A stretch of 14,476 bases of DNA from an uncultured Pirellula sp. GTDB lineage: Bacteria; Planctomycetota; Planctomycetia; Pirellulales; Pirellulaceae. The stretch covers positions 1-14,476 of the forward strand of contig CAILTZ010000308.1 in assembly GCA_903837255.1 (NCBI GenBank). The letters are read 5' to 3'. Shown here in pieces: positions 1 through 6,315 of the stretch; the stretch's first letter is position 1, and each line of letters starts with the position of its first letter. The notes under the pieces are model-generated. The model worked only from the letters and a program-made list of their open reading frames with translations, did no database searches and had not been told where the DNA came from. The position numbers were made by a program, and so were the translations under genes.

Positions 1-13
1 CTCTGGGCCCGTA

Positions 14-295
14 CTACGGCCAGGATGCGGCTGTTTTTTCGTACTGTGCCTGAGTTACTTCGTACACACCAAGGTAGTAGTCCTTGCTGATCGTCACTTC
101 GTGCTGGGTCTCGTCCTCATTACGGCCTTGCTCGCTCTCGGGCGAGCCCATCATGAATGTCCCTTTGGGGATCAGCACCAGTTTCATCCCAATGCTGTTG
201 GTGAGTTCTTTGGGTGGTTGGGCTTGCATGTACTCTGCAAAGATCAGTAGGACAAAAGCGAGTGCAGTGGAAAAAATCGATAGCGAGCTTTGCAT
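14..295 (-). pseudogene. Truncated formylglycine-generating-enzyme (SUMF1/FGE-sulfatase) family gene
   Basis: The 93-residue frame opens with a signal peptide (hydrophobic core about residues 5-20, probable cleavage after AQA near 24-25). It continues with the classic N-terminal part of an FGE-sulfatase domain: NSIGMKLVLIPKGTFMMGS followed by the YYLGVYEVTQAQYEK block. Family domains are usually over 200 residues, but here the frame hits a TAG at 16-14 only a few codons after YEK, where a residue stretch like VMGxNPS is expected. A run of six A in the coding strand lies just before the divergence (GAA AAA ACA), so a slipped frame is possible; neither other frame clearly restores the domain in the 13 remaining bases. 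The likely role of intact relatives is an exported or periplasmic protein; most planctomycete members are not proven sulfatase activators. A GGAG about 10 nt before the ATG at 295 supports the start. It could also be a sequencing error, since the window ends here. Confidence 0.6.
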
Positions 296-370
296 TGCTT
301 ATCGTCTCCAGGAAATTTTGAGTGTGCTCGTTGTGAACCAGCGACGAACGTTTATTGTAGAACCGTCGAG

Positions 371-420
371 GTGTCTTGTGGGCAGGCGGGGTCCGGCCGC
401 CTGTGGCAGGCGCGCTTGGT
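371..420. repeat. GC-rich hairpin, possible dispersed intergenic repeat
   Basis: In the gap between cimA and the FGE-like gene, CAGGCGG (383-389) pairs with CCGCCTG (397-403) around a GGTCCGG loop, and a further GGCAGGCG copy follows at about 405-412. The stretch is richer in G+C than its surroundings and carries no plausible gene. Short GC-rich hairpins of this sort are often dispersed through intergenic DNA; whether this one is repeated elsewhere cannot be seen here. A TACAAT at 359-354 (minus) just beyond it is a possible -10 element for the FGE-like gene, without a recognisable -35. Confidence 0.35.
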
Positions 421-424
421 TTTG

Positions 425-528
425 GACGGTGTTGACTGGATTGATAGTGTTGACAGTTGACGTCAACAGTGTCCATTCTGTCGGCTGTCAACACAGTCAA
501 TCCAGTCAACACCGTCAATCCAGTCAGA
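425..528. repeat. 32-bp inverted repeat made of 18-bp tandem units
   Basis: Arms at 425-456 and 485-516 are reverse complements over 32 bp with two adjacent mismatches (at the TA/CT position), separated by 28 bp. On the minus strand the right arm and the bases next to it are tandem copies of an 18-bp unit, GACTGGATTGACGGTGTT then GACTGGATTGACTGTGTT, plus a partial third. The spacer starts inside a perfect 12-bp palindrome GTTGACGTCAAC (456-467). The element begins 8 bp after the cimA stop codon (counting the partial unit), so an RNA hairpin could form at the cimA 3' end, but there is no U tract to make it a standard intrinsic terminator. Confidence 0.7.
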
Positions 529-536
529 AAAAGTAC

Positions 537-2123
537 CTAGCCGGATTGTTTCGCCAAGTGAAGCTTGTACTCGACGGCATCGACCAATGCCGCCCAGGAG
601 GCTTCGATGATGTTCTCGCTCACACCGATGGTCTGCCAGGTGTGATGCTCATCGGTGCTTTCGATGTTCACACGGATCCTCGCTGCTGTACCGGCCTCTC
701 CGTTGACCACACGCACCTTGTAGTCGACAAGCCGCATCGATTCGATCCCAGGATAGAATCTCACGAGGGTTTTCCGCAACGCAGCATCCATGGCATTGAC
801 CGGCCCATGCCCCTCGGCAGCCTCGACGCACACACTGTCTGCAATCTTGAGCTTCAAGATCGCTTCGGCGAATTGCTGGTTCCTGGCGGTGTCCAAGTCA
901 CCGGCTAGGACCTGGTACTTGATCGTCTCAAAGTGGGGGGTATACGTCCCCGAACACTGCTTGACCAAAAGATCGAACGAGGCCTCGGCTGCCTCGTACT
1001 GATAGCCTTGGTTCTCTTTCTTTACGACATGTTCCAAGATACGATCCAAGAGCACTCGGTCCTGTTGTCCACCATGCTTTTGGGTCAATGCAGCGATATT
1101 CGATCTGCCAGACAATTCGCTCACCAAGATCCTGCGTTCGTTTCCGACGAGTTCCGGGTTCATGTGCTCGTAGGTGTGCGCAAATTTGTTGACCGCGTGA
1201 ACGTGCATACCGCCTTTGTGAGCAAAAGCGCTACGACCGACAAAAGGCTGGCTGTTTCGAGGAATCAAATTCGCCGTTTCATAGACGAACCGCGACAGTT
1301 CGGTCAGGTGTTCGAGCGAGCCGTTTTGGAGGACTCGGTAGCCCTGCTTTTTGAACTGCAAATTCGAGATCACGCAGACCAAGTCGGCGTTTCCGCAGCG
1401 TTCGCCGATCCCATTGATCGTACCCTGGACCTGATCGCAGCCCGCTTCGATCGCAGCCAAGGAATTGGCGGTCGCAAGATCGCCATCATTGTGGCAGTGG
1501 ATCCCGAGCTTGGCCCCTGTAGGATCAAGCCTCGATTTGGAATCTCGGACAATCGCGGCGACCTGCTCGGGAAGCGATCCGCCGTTGGTATCGCAAAAGA
1601 CAATCCATTTGGCACCCGCTTTGGCCGCCGTCTCGACCGCCGATAAGGCATACTGCGGATTCGCCCTGTAGCCATCGAAATAGTGTTCCGCGTCATAGAC
1701 GATCTGGGCGTAACGCGAAAGATACTCGACCGTCTGGCCAATCATGTCGAGGTTTTCTTGCAAGCTCACTCCCAGGACTTCCGTTGCGTGGAAGTCCCAA
1801 GACTTGCCCACGATGGTGATCACCGGTGTCTGGGCGGCTATCAAGGCCGCGATTCCCGGGTCCTCGGCCGCCGTCATTCCCCGCCTGCGAGTCATGCCAA
1901 AGGCCGAAAGGAGGCTTGAACCAAGGTTCAGCTGCTTGGCCTTCTGAAAAAACATCGCATCCTTTTCGTTCGACAGTGGATATCCACCCTCGATCATCTC
2001 GATGCCGATCTCCGAAAGCCTCACGGCGATGTTGAGCTTGTCCTGGAGCGAAAGACTCACTCCCTCGCCTTGGGTTCCATCGCGTAGGGTCGTGTCGTAG
2101 ATGAGGATCGATCGGTCTTGCAT
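537..2123 (-). CDS. cimA: (R)-citramalate synthase
   Basis: The 528-residue protein should condense acetyl-CoA with pyruvate to (R)-citramalate, the first step of the threonine-independent route to 2-oxobutyrate and isoleucine. It has the alpha-isopropylmalate/homocitrate synthase TIM barrel: DTTLRDGTQGEG at 10-21, the metal-binding HCHND at 209-213, NGIGERCGNADL at 237-248, and a C-terminal regulatory (LeuA-dimer-like) domain from about 385 to 520. The GTQGEG form and the overall layout match the CimA-type (TIGR00977) rather than LeuA, where GEQSPG-like residues are usual. The length is typical. The ATG at 2123 has no Shine-Dalgarno site and lies about 17 nt after the U tract of a strong terminator hairpin, which makes regulation by attenuation likely (see the leader entries). 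The HD-domain gene lies upstream on the same strand. Substrate choice is inferred from family resemblance; 2-isopropylmalate synthase is the main alternative. Confidence 0.92.
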   Translation of the reverse strand: MQDRSILIYDTTLRDGTQGEGVSLSLQDKLNIAVRLSEIGIEMIEGGYPLSNEKDAMFFQKAKQLNLGSSLLSAFGMTRRRGMTAAEDPGIAALIAAQTPVITIVGKSWDFHATEVLGVSLQENLDMIGQTVEYLSRYAQIVYDAEHYFDGYRANPQYALSAVETAAKAGAKWIVFCDTNGGSLPEQVAAIVRDSKSRLDPTGAKLGIHCHNDGDLATANSLAAIEAGCDQVQGTINGIGERCGNADLVCVISNLQFKKQGYRVLQNGSLEHLTELSRFVYETANLIPRNSQPFVGRSAFAHKGGMHVHAVNKFAHTYEHMNPELVGNERRILVSELSGRSNIAALTQKHGGQQDRVLLDRILEHVVKKENQGYQYEAAEASFDLLVKQCSGTYTPHFETIKYQVLAGDLDTARNQQFAEAILKLKIADSVCVEAAEGHGPVNAMDAALRKTLVRFYPGIESMRLVDYKVRVVNGEAGTAARIRVNIESTDEHHTWQTIGVSENIIEASWAALVDAVEYKLHLAKQSG

Positions 2124-2290
2124 GGTCTTTTGCCGTTTAGAAAATAAAAAACCCCTGAAGCGGCAGGCTTCAGGGGTTGGGTTGCAAACTTTGGTTGCGA
2201 CACGGTTTCAAAATTGAAACTCTCCCCAAGGCCTACCGGCACTCGGGGATAATAATCTCGGTAAAGTTACAGAAATTGGTTCGTCGCATA
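2124..2290 (-). promoter_or_regulatory. cimA leader: ribosome-mediated attenuator with alternative hairpins
   Basis: Four segments can be drawn on the minus strand. Segment 1 TCCCCGAG (2249-2242) pairs with segment 2 CTTGGGGA (2230-2223) over 8 bp (one G-U). The stem continues, after one bulged T, with GCC/GGC around a GGTA loop that holds part of the leader stop codon. Segment 3 (2176-2168, CCCC-TG-AAG) can pair with segment 2 (CTTGGGG) over 7 bp with a 2-nt bulge. Otherwise it forms the terminator with segment 4. A small hairpin, GTTTCAA/TTGAAAC (2220-2205), sits between segments 2 and 3. A ribosome stalled on the Ile codons would cover segment 1 and free segment 2 to block the terminator; one reaching the stop would cover segment 2 and allow termination. 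The 2:3 pairing is modest, so the switch is a model, not a demonstration. Confidence 0.6.
2136..2178 (-). terminator. Intrinsic terminator in the cimA leader (attenuator)
   Basis: On the minus strand AACCCCTGAAG (2178-2168) pairs perfectly with CTTCAGGGGTT (2160-2150) around a 7-nt loop (2167-2161), and the stem runs straight into TTTTATTTTC. This is an 11-bp stem with a U tract, a textbook rho-independent terminator. It ends about 17 nt before the cimA ATG, which leaves no room for a separate promoter plus leader, so cimA transcription most likely has to pass through it. It may also serve as the terminator of the upstream HD-domain gene. Confidence 0.88.
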
Positions 2291-2298
2291 GTTTTCAT
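2233..2298 (-). CDS. Putative cimA leader peptide with three consecutive Ile codons
   Basis: A 21-codon frame runs from ATG at 2298 to TAG at 2235-2233, starting 23 nt after the HD gene stop. It reads MKTMRRTNFC then NFTEIIIPECR. Codons 15-17 are ATT ATT ATC (2256-2248), and Ile is the end product of the pathway that cimA starts. The next codons (Pro, Glu) form the 5' arm of an RNA hairpin whose loop contains the stop codon. The overall plan resembles classic attenuator peptides such as that of the enterobacterial ilv operon, which also carry runs of branched-chain codons near the end. No Shine-Dalgarno site is visible. If the overlapping promoter is real, the RNA would start near the internal ATG (codon 4, 2289) and translation could be leaderless from there, giving 18 residues. 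Its function would be the act of translation rather than the product. Confidence 0.6.
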   Translation of the reverse strand: MKTMRRTNFCNFTEIIIPECR

Positions 2299-2325
2299 TT
2301 TTCGCTTGAGCTCGGGGTCTGTCAA
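2297..2325 (-). promoter_or_regulatory. Candidate sigma70-type promoter for the cimA leader
   Basis: TTGACA (2325-2320) overlaps the TGA stop of the HD-domain gene. After exactly 17 bp comes AAAAAT (2302-2297), which matches four of six -10 consensus positions. A start six to eight bases downstream would fall at about 2291-2289, on or next to the ATG of leader codon 4. The -35 is perfect but the -10 lacks its first T, so this remains a candidate. Read-through from the HD gene is the alternative source of cimA transcript. Confidence 0.45.
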
Positions 2326-3662
2326 CTCGAACCTGCCAAAATCTCTTGTAGTAGTTCAGGGATATTCGCTTTTCTGATCGAGTCGCGGTGTTGGGGATGG
2401 ATAAAGACACGGACCCGTTTAACCATTTCGTCGAATTGGCGAGTGGCTAGCGACTGGACCACCGGGGAGACTTCGAACAGGTCCCTGTATTGGCCCGACT
2501 TTTGGCGGATACGCAGATCGAACTGGACCTCGCACTGGACCGGAGGAGCATCGATGAGCAATTCGTGAACCCCGATCGTTGTTTTGGTTCGGTCCGAAAG
2601 GGACCTGGCGAGTTTCCCAGAGAGCTCGACGAGCTGCCCATAGGGCTTGCTTGCGATCGAGCGATGAAGCTCTGGTTCGCAAAAGCAATCGAATTGGGCG
2701 ATGCGTTTGTAAAGCGTTCTTCGAGGGCCAAAGATCCCCTGGGCGCAAGGCTCGCTGGGAGTCCCTTTAGAATGCTGGATCAACGAAGCCTTCATCGCCG
2801 CGTCGTCCATATCGAGCCATGACTCGACAAGCTCGGTATGACCGCTCAAATCGTACACGGCTCGCTGGAGCATCGCCGTAGCGCTTCGGACCGCATGATG
2901 CCAATAGACTTCGCTGAACATGACGTACCTGGCAAAGACCATCATCTCGGCAGCCGTGCGGCCTTTTTCGCTGATCGCTATGCGATGCCGCTCGGAGTCG
3001 ATGCACATGGATTGGACCAAGCGATGGCGGTCGAAATTTCGTCCGTAGGGCACACCGGCGTGCAACGAATCCCGCTCGAGGTAATCGAGCTTGTCGATGT
3101 CGATCGGACCGCTCAGGATCGATCGCAGGATCGAATGGAGCGGATCGAGCGAACTGCCTGGACTCGGGTCGAGGAACTCGGCGATCGACTCGGGCTCAAG
3201 ATCCCAGTCGGATTTGAGCAAGCCAGCGATTTCTGAGTGAACCAAGAGCCGCTTGGCAAGCAGCTCGTGTCGAGGGGAGCCGACCAAGCCTAGGTCTTCG
3301 ATCAGGTGGCAAAAAGGCCAGTGCCCAAGATCATGAAAGAGTGCCGCGACGATTAGCAGCGAAGCATCATGATCGCCAAAAAGCATCGGTTGTTTCGGAT
3401 CGTTAGCCAATTGCTTGAGCACCTCAATCGCGTTGCGATACACCCCCAGTGAGTGCTCAAACCGCGAGTGGCTCGCCCCGGGGTAGACCAGCGAAACGAG
3501 CCCCAGCTGGGTTACGCCGGCCAAGCGGCGAAAGGGGGCCGTATCGATGAGCCGGCGGACCCTCGAAGTGATCGGCACATCGATCTCCGGGCTGATGCGG
3601 ATGACCGACGAGGTAGGTTGCAATTCCGGAATCATAGATGCGATTGGACTTTCCCGCCCCAT
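2322..3662 (-). CDS. HD-domain phosphohydrolase (dGTPase/SAMHD1-like, COG1078 type)
   Basis: This is probably a cytoplasmic metal-dependent nucleotide triphosphohydrolase. Counting from the ATG at 3662 (446 residues), the HD ligands are visible: H70 in RFEHSLGV, H110-D111 in the FHDLGHWPFCH motif, and D190 in PIDIDKLDYLERD. The Lys and Tyr of that last motif (K191, Y194) occupy the places where SAMHD1 uses K312 and Y315 to hold phosphates. SHSRFEH and the PFxRLxxVxQLG block also fit the SAMHD1/YpgQ-like branch. The actual nucleotide or other phosphoester is not known. The start is uncertain: a TTG at 3692 and an ATG at 3635 are in the same frame, and none has a good ribosome site; recognisable domain sequence begins after 3635. 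The gene is followed on the same strand by the cimA leader and cimA, and is divergent from the sigma-factor gene. No defect is seen. Confidence 0.85.
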   Translation of the reverse strand: MGRESPIASMIPELQPTSSVIRISPEIDVPITSRVRRLIDTAPFRRLAGVTQLGLVSLVYPGASHSRFEHSLGVYRNAIEVLKQLANDPKQPMLFGDHDASLLIVAALFHDLGHWPFCHLIEDLGLVGSPRHELLAKRLLVHSEIAGLLKSDWDLEPESIAEFLDPSPGSSLDPLHSILRSILSGPIDIDKLDYLERDSLHAGVPYGRNFDRHRLVQSMCIDSERHRIAISEKGRTAAEMMVFARYVMFSEVYWHHAVRSATAMLQRAVYDLSGHTELVESWLDMDDAAMKASLIQHSKGTPSEPCAQGIFGPRRTLYKRIAQFDCFCEPELHRSIASKPYGQLVELSGKLARSLSDRTKTTIGVHELLIDAPPVQCEVQFDLRIRQKSGQYRDLFEVSPVVQSLATRQFDEMVKRVRVFIHPQHRDSIRKANIPELLQEILAGSS

Positions 3663-3752
3663 GTGCCATTGGAGCGCCAGGCCACTGATCAAAATTCAAT
3701 AAAAATCCAGCTGAAAAACCACTCCCTCGGAGGCATTTCGCCGGGTAGACGG

Positions 3753-3779
3753 TTGGCATCCTCGACGGCACGCTAGAAT
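3753..3779 (+). promoter_or_regulatory. Candidate promoter for the sigma factor-kinase operon
   Basis: TTGGCA (3753-3758) and TAGAAT (3774-3779, preceded by GC) are each close to the -35 and -10 consensus, but the 15-bp spacer is short. The start would lie about 60-65 nt before the sigma-factor ATG. On the opposite strand GCTAAAAT (3803-3796) could supply a -10 for the HD-domain gene. Both are suggestive only. Confidence 0.3.
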
Positions 3780-3849
3780 GGTAGTGTCAGGCTGCATTTT
3801 AGCGGAAATACAATTTCGGCGGACGCTAGGAGACTCCTACGGGAGCTAC

Positions 3850-4506
3850 ATGTCAGATTCGATTTGGCCAGAGGGCCAAGCAACCACGGAACTGCTGGTC
3901 GATGTCCGAGAGGGCAAACCACAAGCGGTCGAAGAACTCTTCGACCGTCATCGAGATCCCTTGCGCCGCATGATCGCCATGAGGCTCGACCAAAGGCTAG
4001 CCCAGAGAGTCGACGTGAGCGACATCATTCAGGATGTGCTCATCGAGGCCAACCGCAGGCTCGTCGAGTACGTTAACTCGCCGACGATCCCTTTTCATCT
4101 TTGGATCCGACAAATCGCCAAAGATCGGATCATCGACGCCCACCGACGGCATCGCATGTCGGCCAAGCGGAGCATCGATCGCGAGCAAGGCCCGATCGGG
4201 TTTGCATCCAACCAAGAATCGGCAATCGATCTGGCCAACCAATTCAAAGACGGCGGATTGACCCCCGCAGCCGCCGCGACGCAAAAAGAACTGGCCCACC
4301 ACATGGAAATGGCTATCGGGCACCTCAAGGAGGGGGATCGCGAAATCATCCTGATGCGTCACTACGAGCAGCTCAACAATCAGGAGATCGCGCAGTCCCT
4401 AGGACTGACCGAACCGGCCGCTAGCATGCGATACCTGCGTGCGATCAAACGTCTGCGGGAGGTGATCGAAAGCCTGCCAAATCTCAATAGGGAAATCCGG
4501 GAATGA
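3850..4506 (+). CDS. ECF-type RNA polymerase sigma factor, Planctomycete-specific subfamily
   Basis: This 218-residue protein should direct RNA polymerase to a specific promoter set. Region 2 spans about residues 28-102, with DVSDIIQDVLIEANRRL (55-71) as the core-binding segment and FHLWIRQIAKDRIID as region 2.3-2.4. A linker of about 45 residues follows, then region 4 with its helix-turn-helix at about 150-208 (GDREIILMRHYEQLNNQEIA). The wording fits the planctomycete sigma-70 family modelled as TIGR02984. The start at 3850 is preferred because GGGAG ends 4 nt before it; an ATG at 3778 in the same frame would add 24 residues unlike the family and has no ribosome site. The stop overlaps the start of the kinase gene (ATGA), so the two are almost certainly co-translated. 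Control by the kinase through phosphorylation is plausible, since no anti-sigma gene is present. Confidence 0.9.
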   Translation: MSDSIWPEGQATTELLVDVREGKPQAVEELFDRHRDPLRRMIAMRLDQRLAQRVDVSDIIQDVLIEANRRLVEYVNSPTIPFHLWIRQIAKDRIIDAHRRHRMSAKRSIDREQGPIGFASNQESAIDLANQFKDGGLTPAAAATQKELAHHMEMAIGHLKEGDREIILMRHYEQLNNQEIAQSLGLTEPAASMRYLRAIKRLREVIESLPNLNREIRE

Positions 4507-6215
4507 ACGCCGAGCTCCCGGATGAGCCGATCTCGGGTCAGACTCAGCTTGACGATTCCCAAGCCGATGAGAACCTTGCTCTGCTGGTCGCAGAACTGAC
4601 CGATCGATTGCAAAAAGGCCTCGCTGTCGATATCCACCAAGTCTGCCGCGAGCACCCACTGTGCCGAGACTATCCAGCCGTGGCCGATGAACTGCGCGGC
4701 ATCTGGGGGACAATCATCGTGACCGATGCCATTGGGAGTCACGAAGTCCGATTGATGGCCGAGTCACTTCCCCCCTCAGGAGATTCGAACGTCTGGCGAT
4801 TGGCCTTGCCCTGCGTGTTCGGAGATTATCGCCTGGACCAAGAAATAGGTCGCGGCGGCATGGGAGTCGTGTACCGCGCCGAGCAGATCAGCCTCGGACG
4901 CCAAGTCGCCGTCAAAATGATCCTCAAGGATCAATTGGCTTCGGAGCCCGAGCGGCAACGTTTCTTTGCCGAAGCCCGCGACACGGCACAGTTGCAGCAC
5001 CCAGGAATCGTGCCTGTCTACGATGTCGGTGAAATCGACGGTCGGCCTTATTTCGCCATGCAGTACATCCAAGGTCGAACGCTTCAAGAGCTCATCAACG
5101 CCGGTTCGATCGATGAGCGAGAATCAGTCCGAATCGTCGAATTGATTGCCCAAGCGGTCGATTTTGCCCACCAAAACGGAGTGCTGCACCGAGACATCAA
5201 ACCATCGAACATCTTGATCGATCAAAACGGTGTCGCCCGGCTGACCGACTTTGGTTTGGCCAAACATACCGATGCGGGAGAGTCGCTCACCCGCACCGGA
5301 GTCATTCTAGGAACCCCCAGCTACATGAGCCCCGAACAGGCCAGCGGACGCATGGGAACCATCAGCCCGGCGTCAGATGTGTACAGTTTGGGTTCGGTCC
5401 TCTACCATGCACTCACTGGCAGGCCACCTTTCGTTGCCAAAACAACGATGGATATGCTCTTGCAAGTCATGGAGCAGGATCCCCCAAGTCCCAGGTTGCT
5501 CAATCCCAAAGTCGATCGCGACTTGGAGATGATCCTCACACGCTGCTTGCAAAAGCCCCCGGATTTGCGGTACCCGAGCGCTTCGAGACTCGGCGATGAC
5601 CTAGCAGCTTATCTAAACGACGAACCGATCTCCGCACGATCTGGGCAATTTGCACAGGTGGTAGCAAGATGGTTTCGCGAGACCCACCATGCACCGGTCC
5701 TAGAAAACTGGGGGCTATTATGGATGTGGCACTCGCTGGTCTTGGTCATCGCAAGTGTTATGACAGAGTTTTTGCAATGGAACCATGCCAGACGCGAGTC
5801 CTATGCGCTTTTGTGGACGGTGGGGTTAGGCAGTTGGGCCGCCGTCTTCTGGGCGTTGCGGCGACGGATGGGACCGGTGACATTCGTCGAGCGGCAGATC
5901 GCGCACGTTTGGGGCGCGGCCATGATCGGTATCGCTGCGCTGTTTCCCGTCGAGTGGGCACTAAAGCTCGATCCGCTTCGGCTCACACCGTTGTTAGCCG
6001 TGATCACCGGCATGATGTTTTTCATTAAAGCGGGGATACTCGGTGGCGTGTTCTACATACAAGCTGCAAGCCTATTTGTATCGGCAGCGGCCATGTTGGC
6101 TTGGCCCGAGGTCGCCCACTTGATCTTTGCGCTCGTGGCTGGACTGTGCTTCTTCGTGCCGGGCCTGAAGTACTATCGTTTGCGCCGTTCGATTCAAGCG
6201 ACCCAAAAGAACTAG
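4503..6215 (+). CDS. Membrane-anchored Hanks-type Ser/Thr protein kinase
   Basis: The 570-residue protein has an N-terminal segment (1-105) without a known fold. A complete kinase domain follows at about 108-372: GRGGMG nucleotide loop (116-121), VAVK lysine K138, HRDIKPSN catalytic loop with D231 (229-236), DFG (249-251), SPEQ in place of APE (276-279) and the DVYSLG helix (292-297). All catalytic residues are present, so it should be active. The C-terminal part (about 404-553) contains roughly six hydrophobic segments, so the kinase is probably held at a membrane by a multi-pass tail instead of the single helix plus sensor seen in PknB-like proteins. The ATGA overlap with the sigma-factor gene says the pair works together, presumably with the kinase transmitting a membrane signal to the sigma factor. 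The signal is unknown. Confidence 0.92.
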   Translation: MNAELPDEPISGQTQLDDSQADENLALLVAELTDRLQKGLAVDIHQVCREHPLCRDYPAVADELRGIWGTIIVTDAIGSHEVRLMAESLPPSGDSNVWRLALPCVFGDYRLDQEIGRGGMGVVYRAEQISLGRQVAVKMILKDQLASEPERQRFFAEARDTAQLQHPGIVPVYDVGEIDGRPYFAMQYIQGRTLQELINAGSIDERESVRIVELIAQAVDFAHQNGVLHRDIKPSNILIDQNGVARLTDFGLAKHTDAGESLTRTGVILGTPSYMSPEQASGRMGTISPASDVYSLGSVLYHALTGRPPFVAKTTMDMLLQVMEQDPPSPRLLNPKVDRDLEMILTRCLQKPPDLRYPSASRLGDDLAAYLNDEPISARSGQFAQVVARWFRETHHAPVLENWGLLWMWHSLVLVIASVMTEFLQWNHARRESYALLWTVGLGSWAAVFWALRRRMGPVTFVERQIAHVWGAAMIGIAALFPVEWALKLDPLRLTPLLAVITGMMFFIKAGILGGVFYIQAASLFVSAAAMLAWPEVAHLIFALVAGLCFFVPGLKYYRLRRSIQATQKN

Positions 6216-6222
6216 CGCATCG

Positions 6223-6291
6223 AACCCAGGGCGCCGCCGCTGGTTGCCAAACGCAGAGAGCCCTGATCTCTCGACCAAGGCCCTCTGGGTT
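6223..6291. terminator. Imperfect hairpin between convergent kinase and BON genes
   Basis: AACCCAG (6223-6229) pairs with CTGGGTT (6285-6291). Inside it TGGT (6241-6244) can pair with ACCA (6274-6277), and GAGAG (6256-6260) with CTCTC (6268-6272). The position between two convergent stop codons suits a bidirectional terminator, but the stem is interrupted and no U tract follows directly; TTTTT appears only 9 nt further on the plus strand. Confidence 0.25.
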
Positions 6292-6315
6292 GAATTCGGT
6301 TTTTACCCGATCGAC

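Noticed and set aside
120..518. Minus-strand frame of 132 codons with a VLTGLTVLT-like start
   Set aside because: The repetitive start is the translation of the 18-bp tandem repeat, and the frame runs over the FGE-like gene in another frame.
425..528. CRISPR array
   Set aside because: The 18-bp units are directly adjacent or inverted, without regular unique spacers, and no cas genes are present.
84..908. A 274-codon plus-strand frame and a second one at 933-1646
   Set aside because: Both lie mainly antisense to the clearly conserved cimA gene, have no family resemblance, and part of the first only translates the intergenic repeat.
2124..2321. T-box riboswitch before cimA
   Set aside because: No T-box antiterminator consensus was seen; the Ile-codon frame explains the terminator better.
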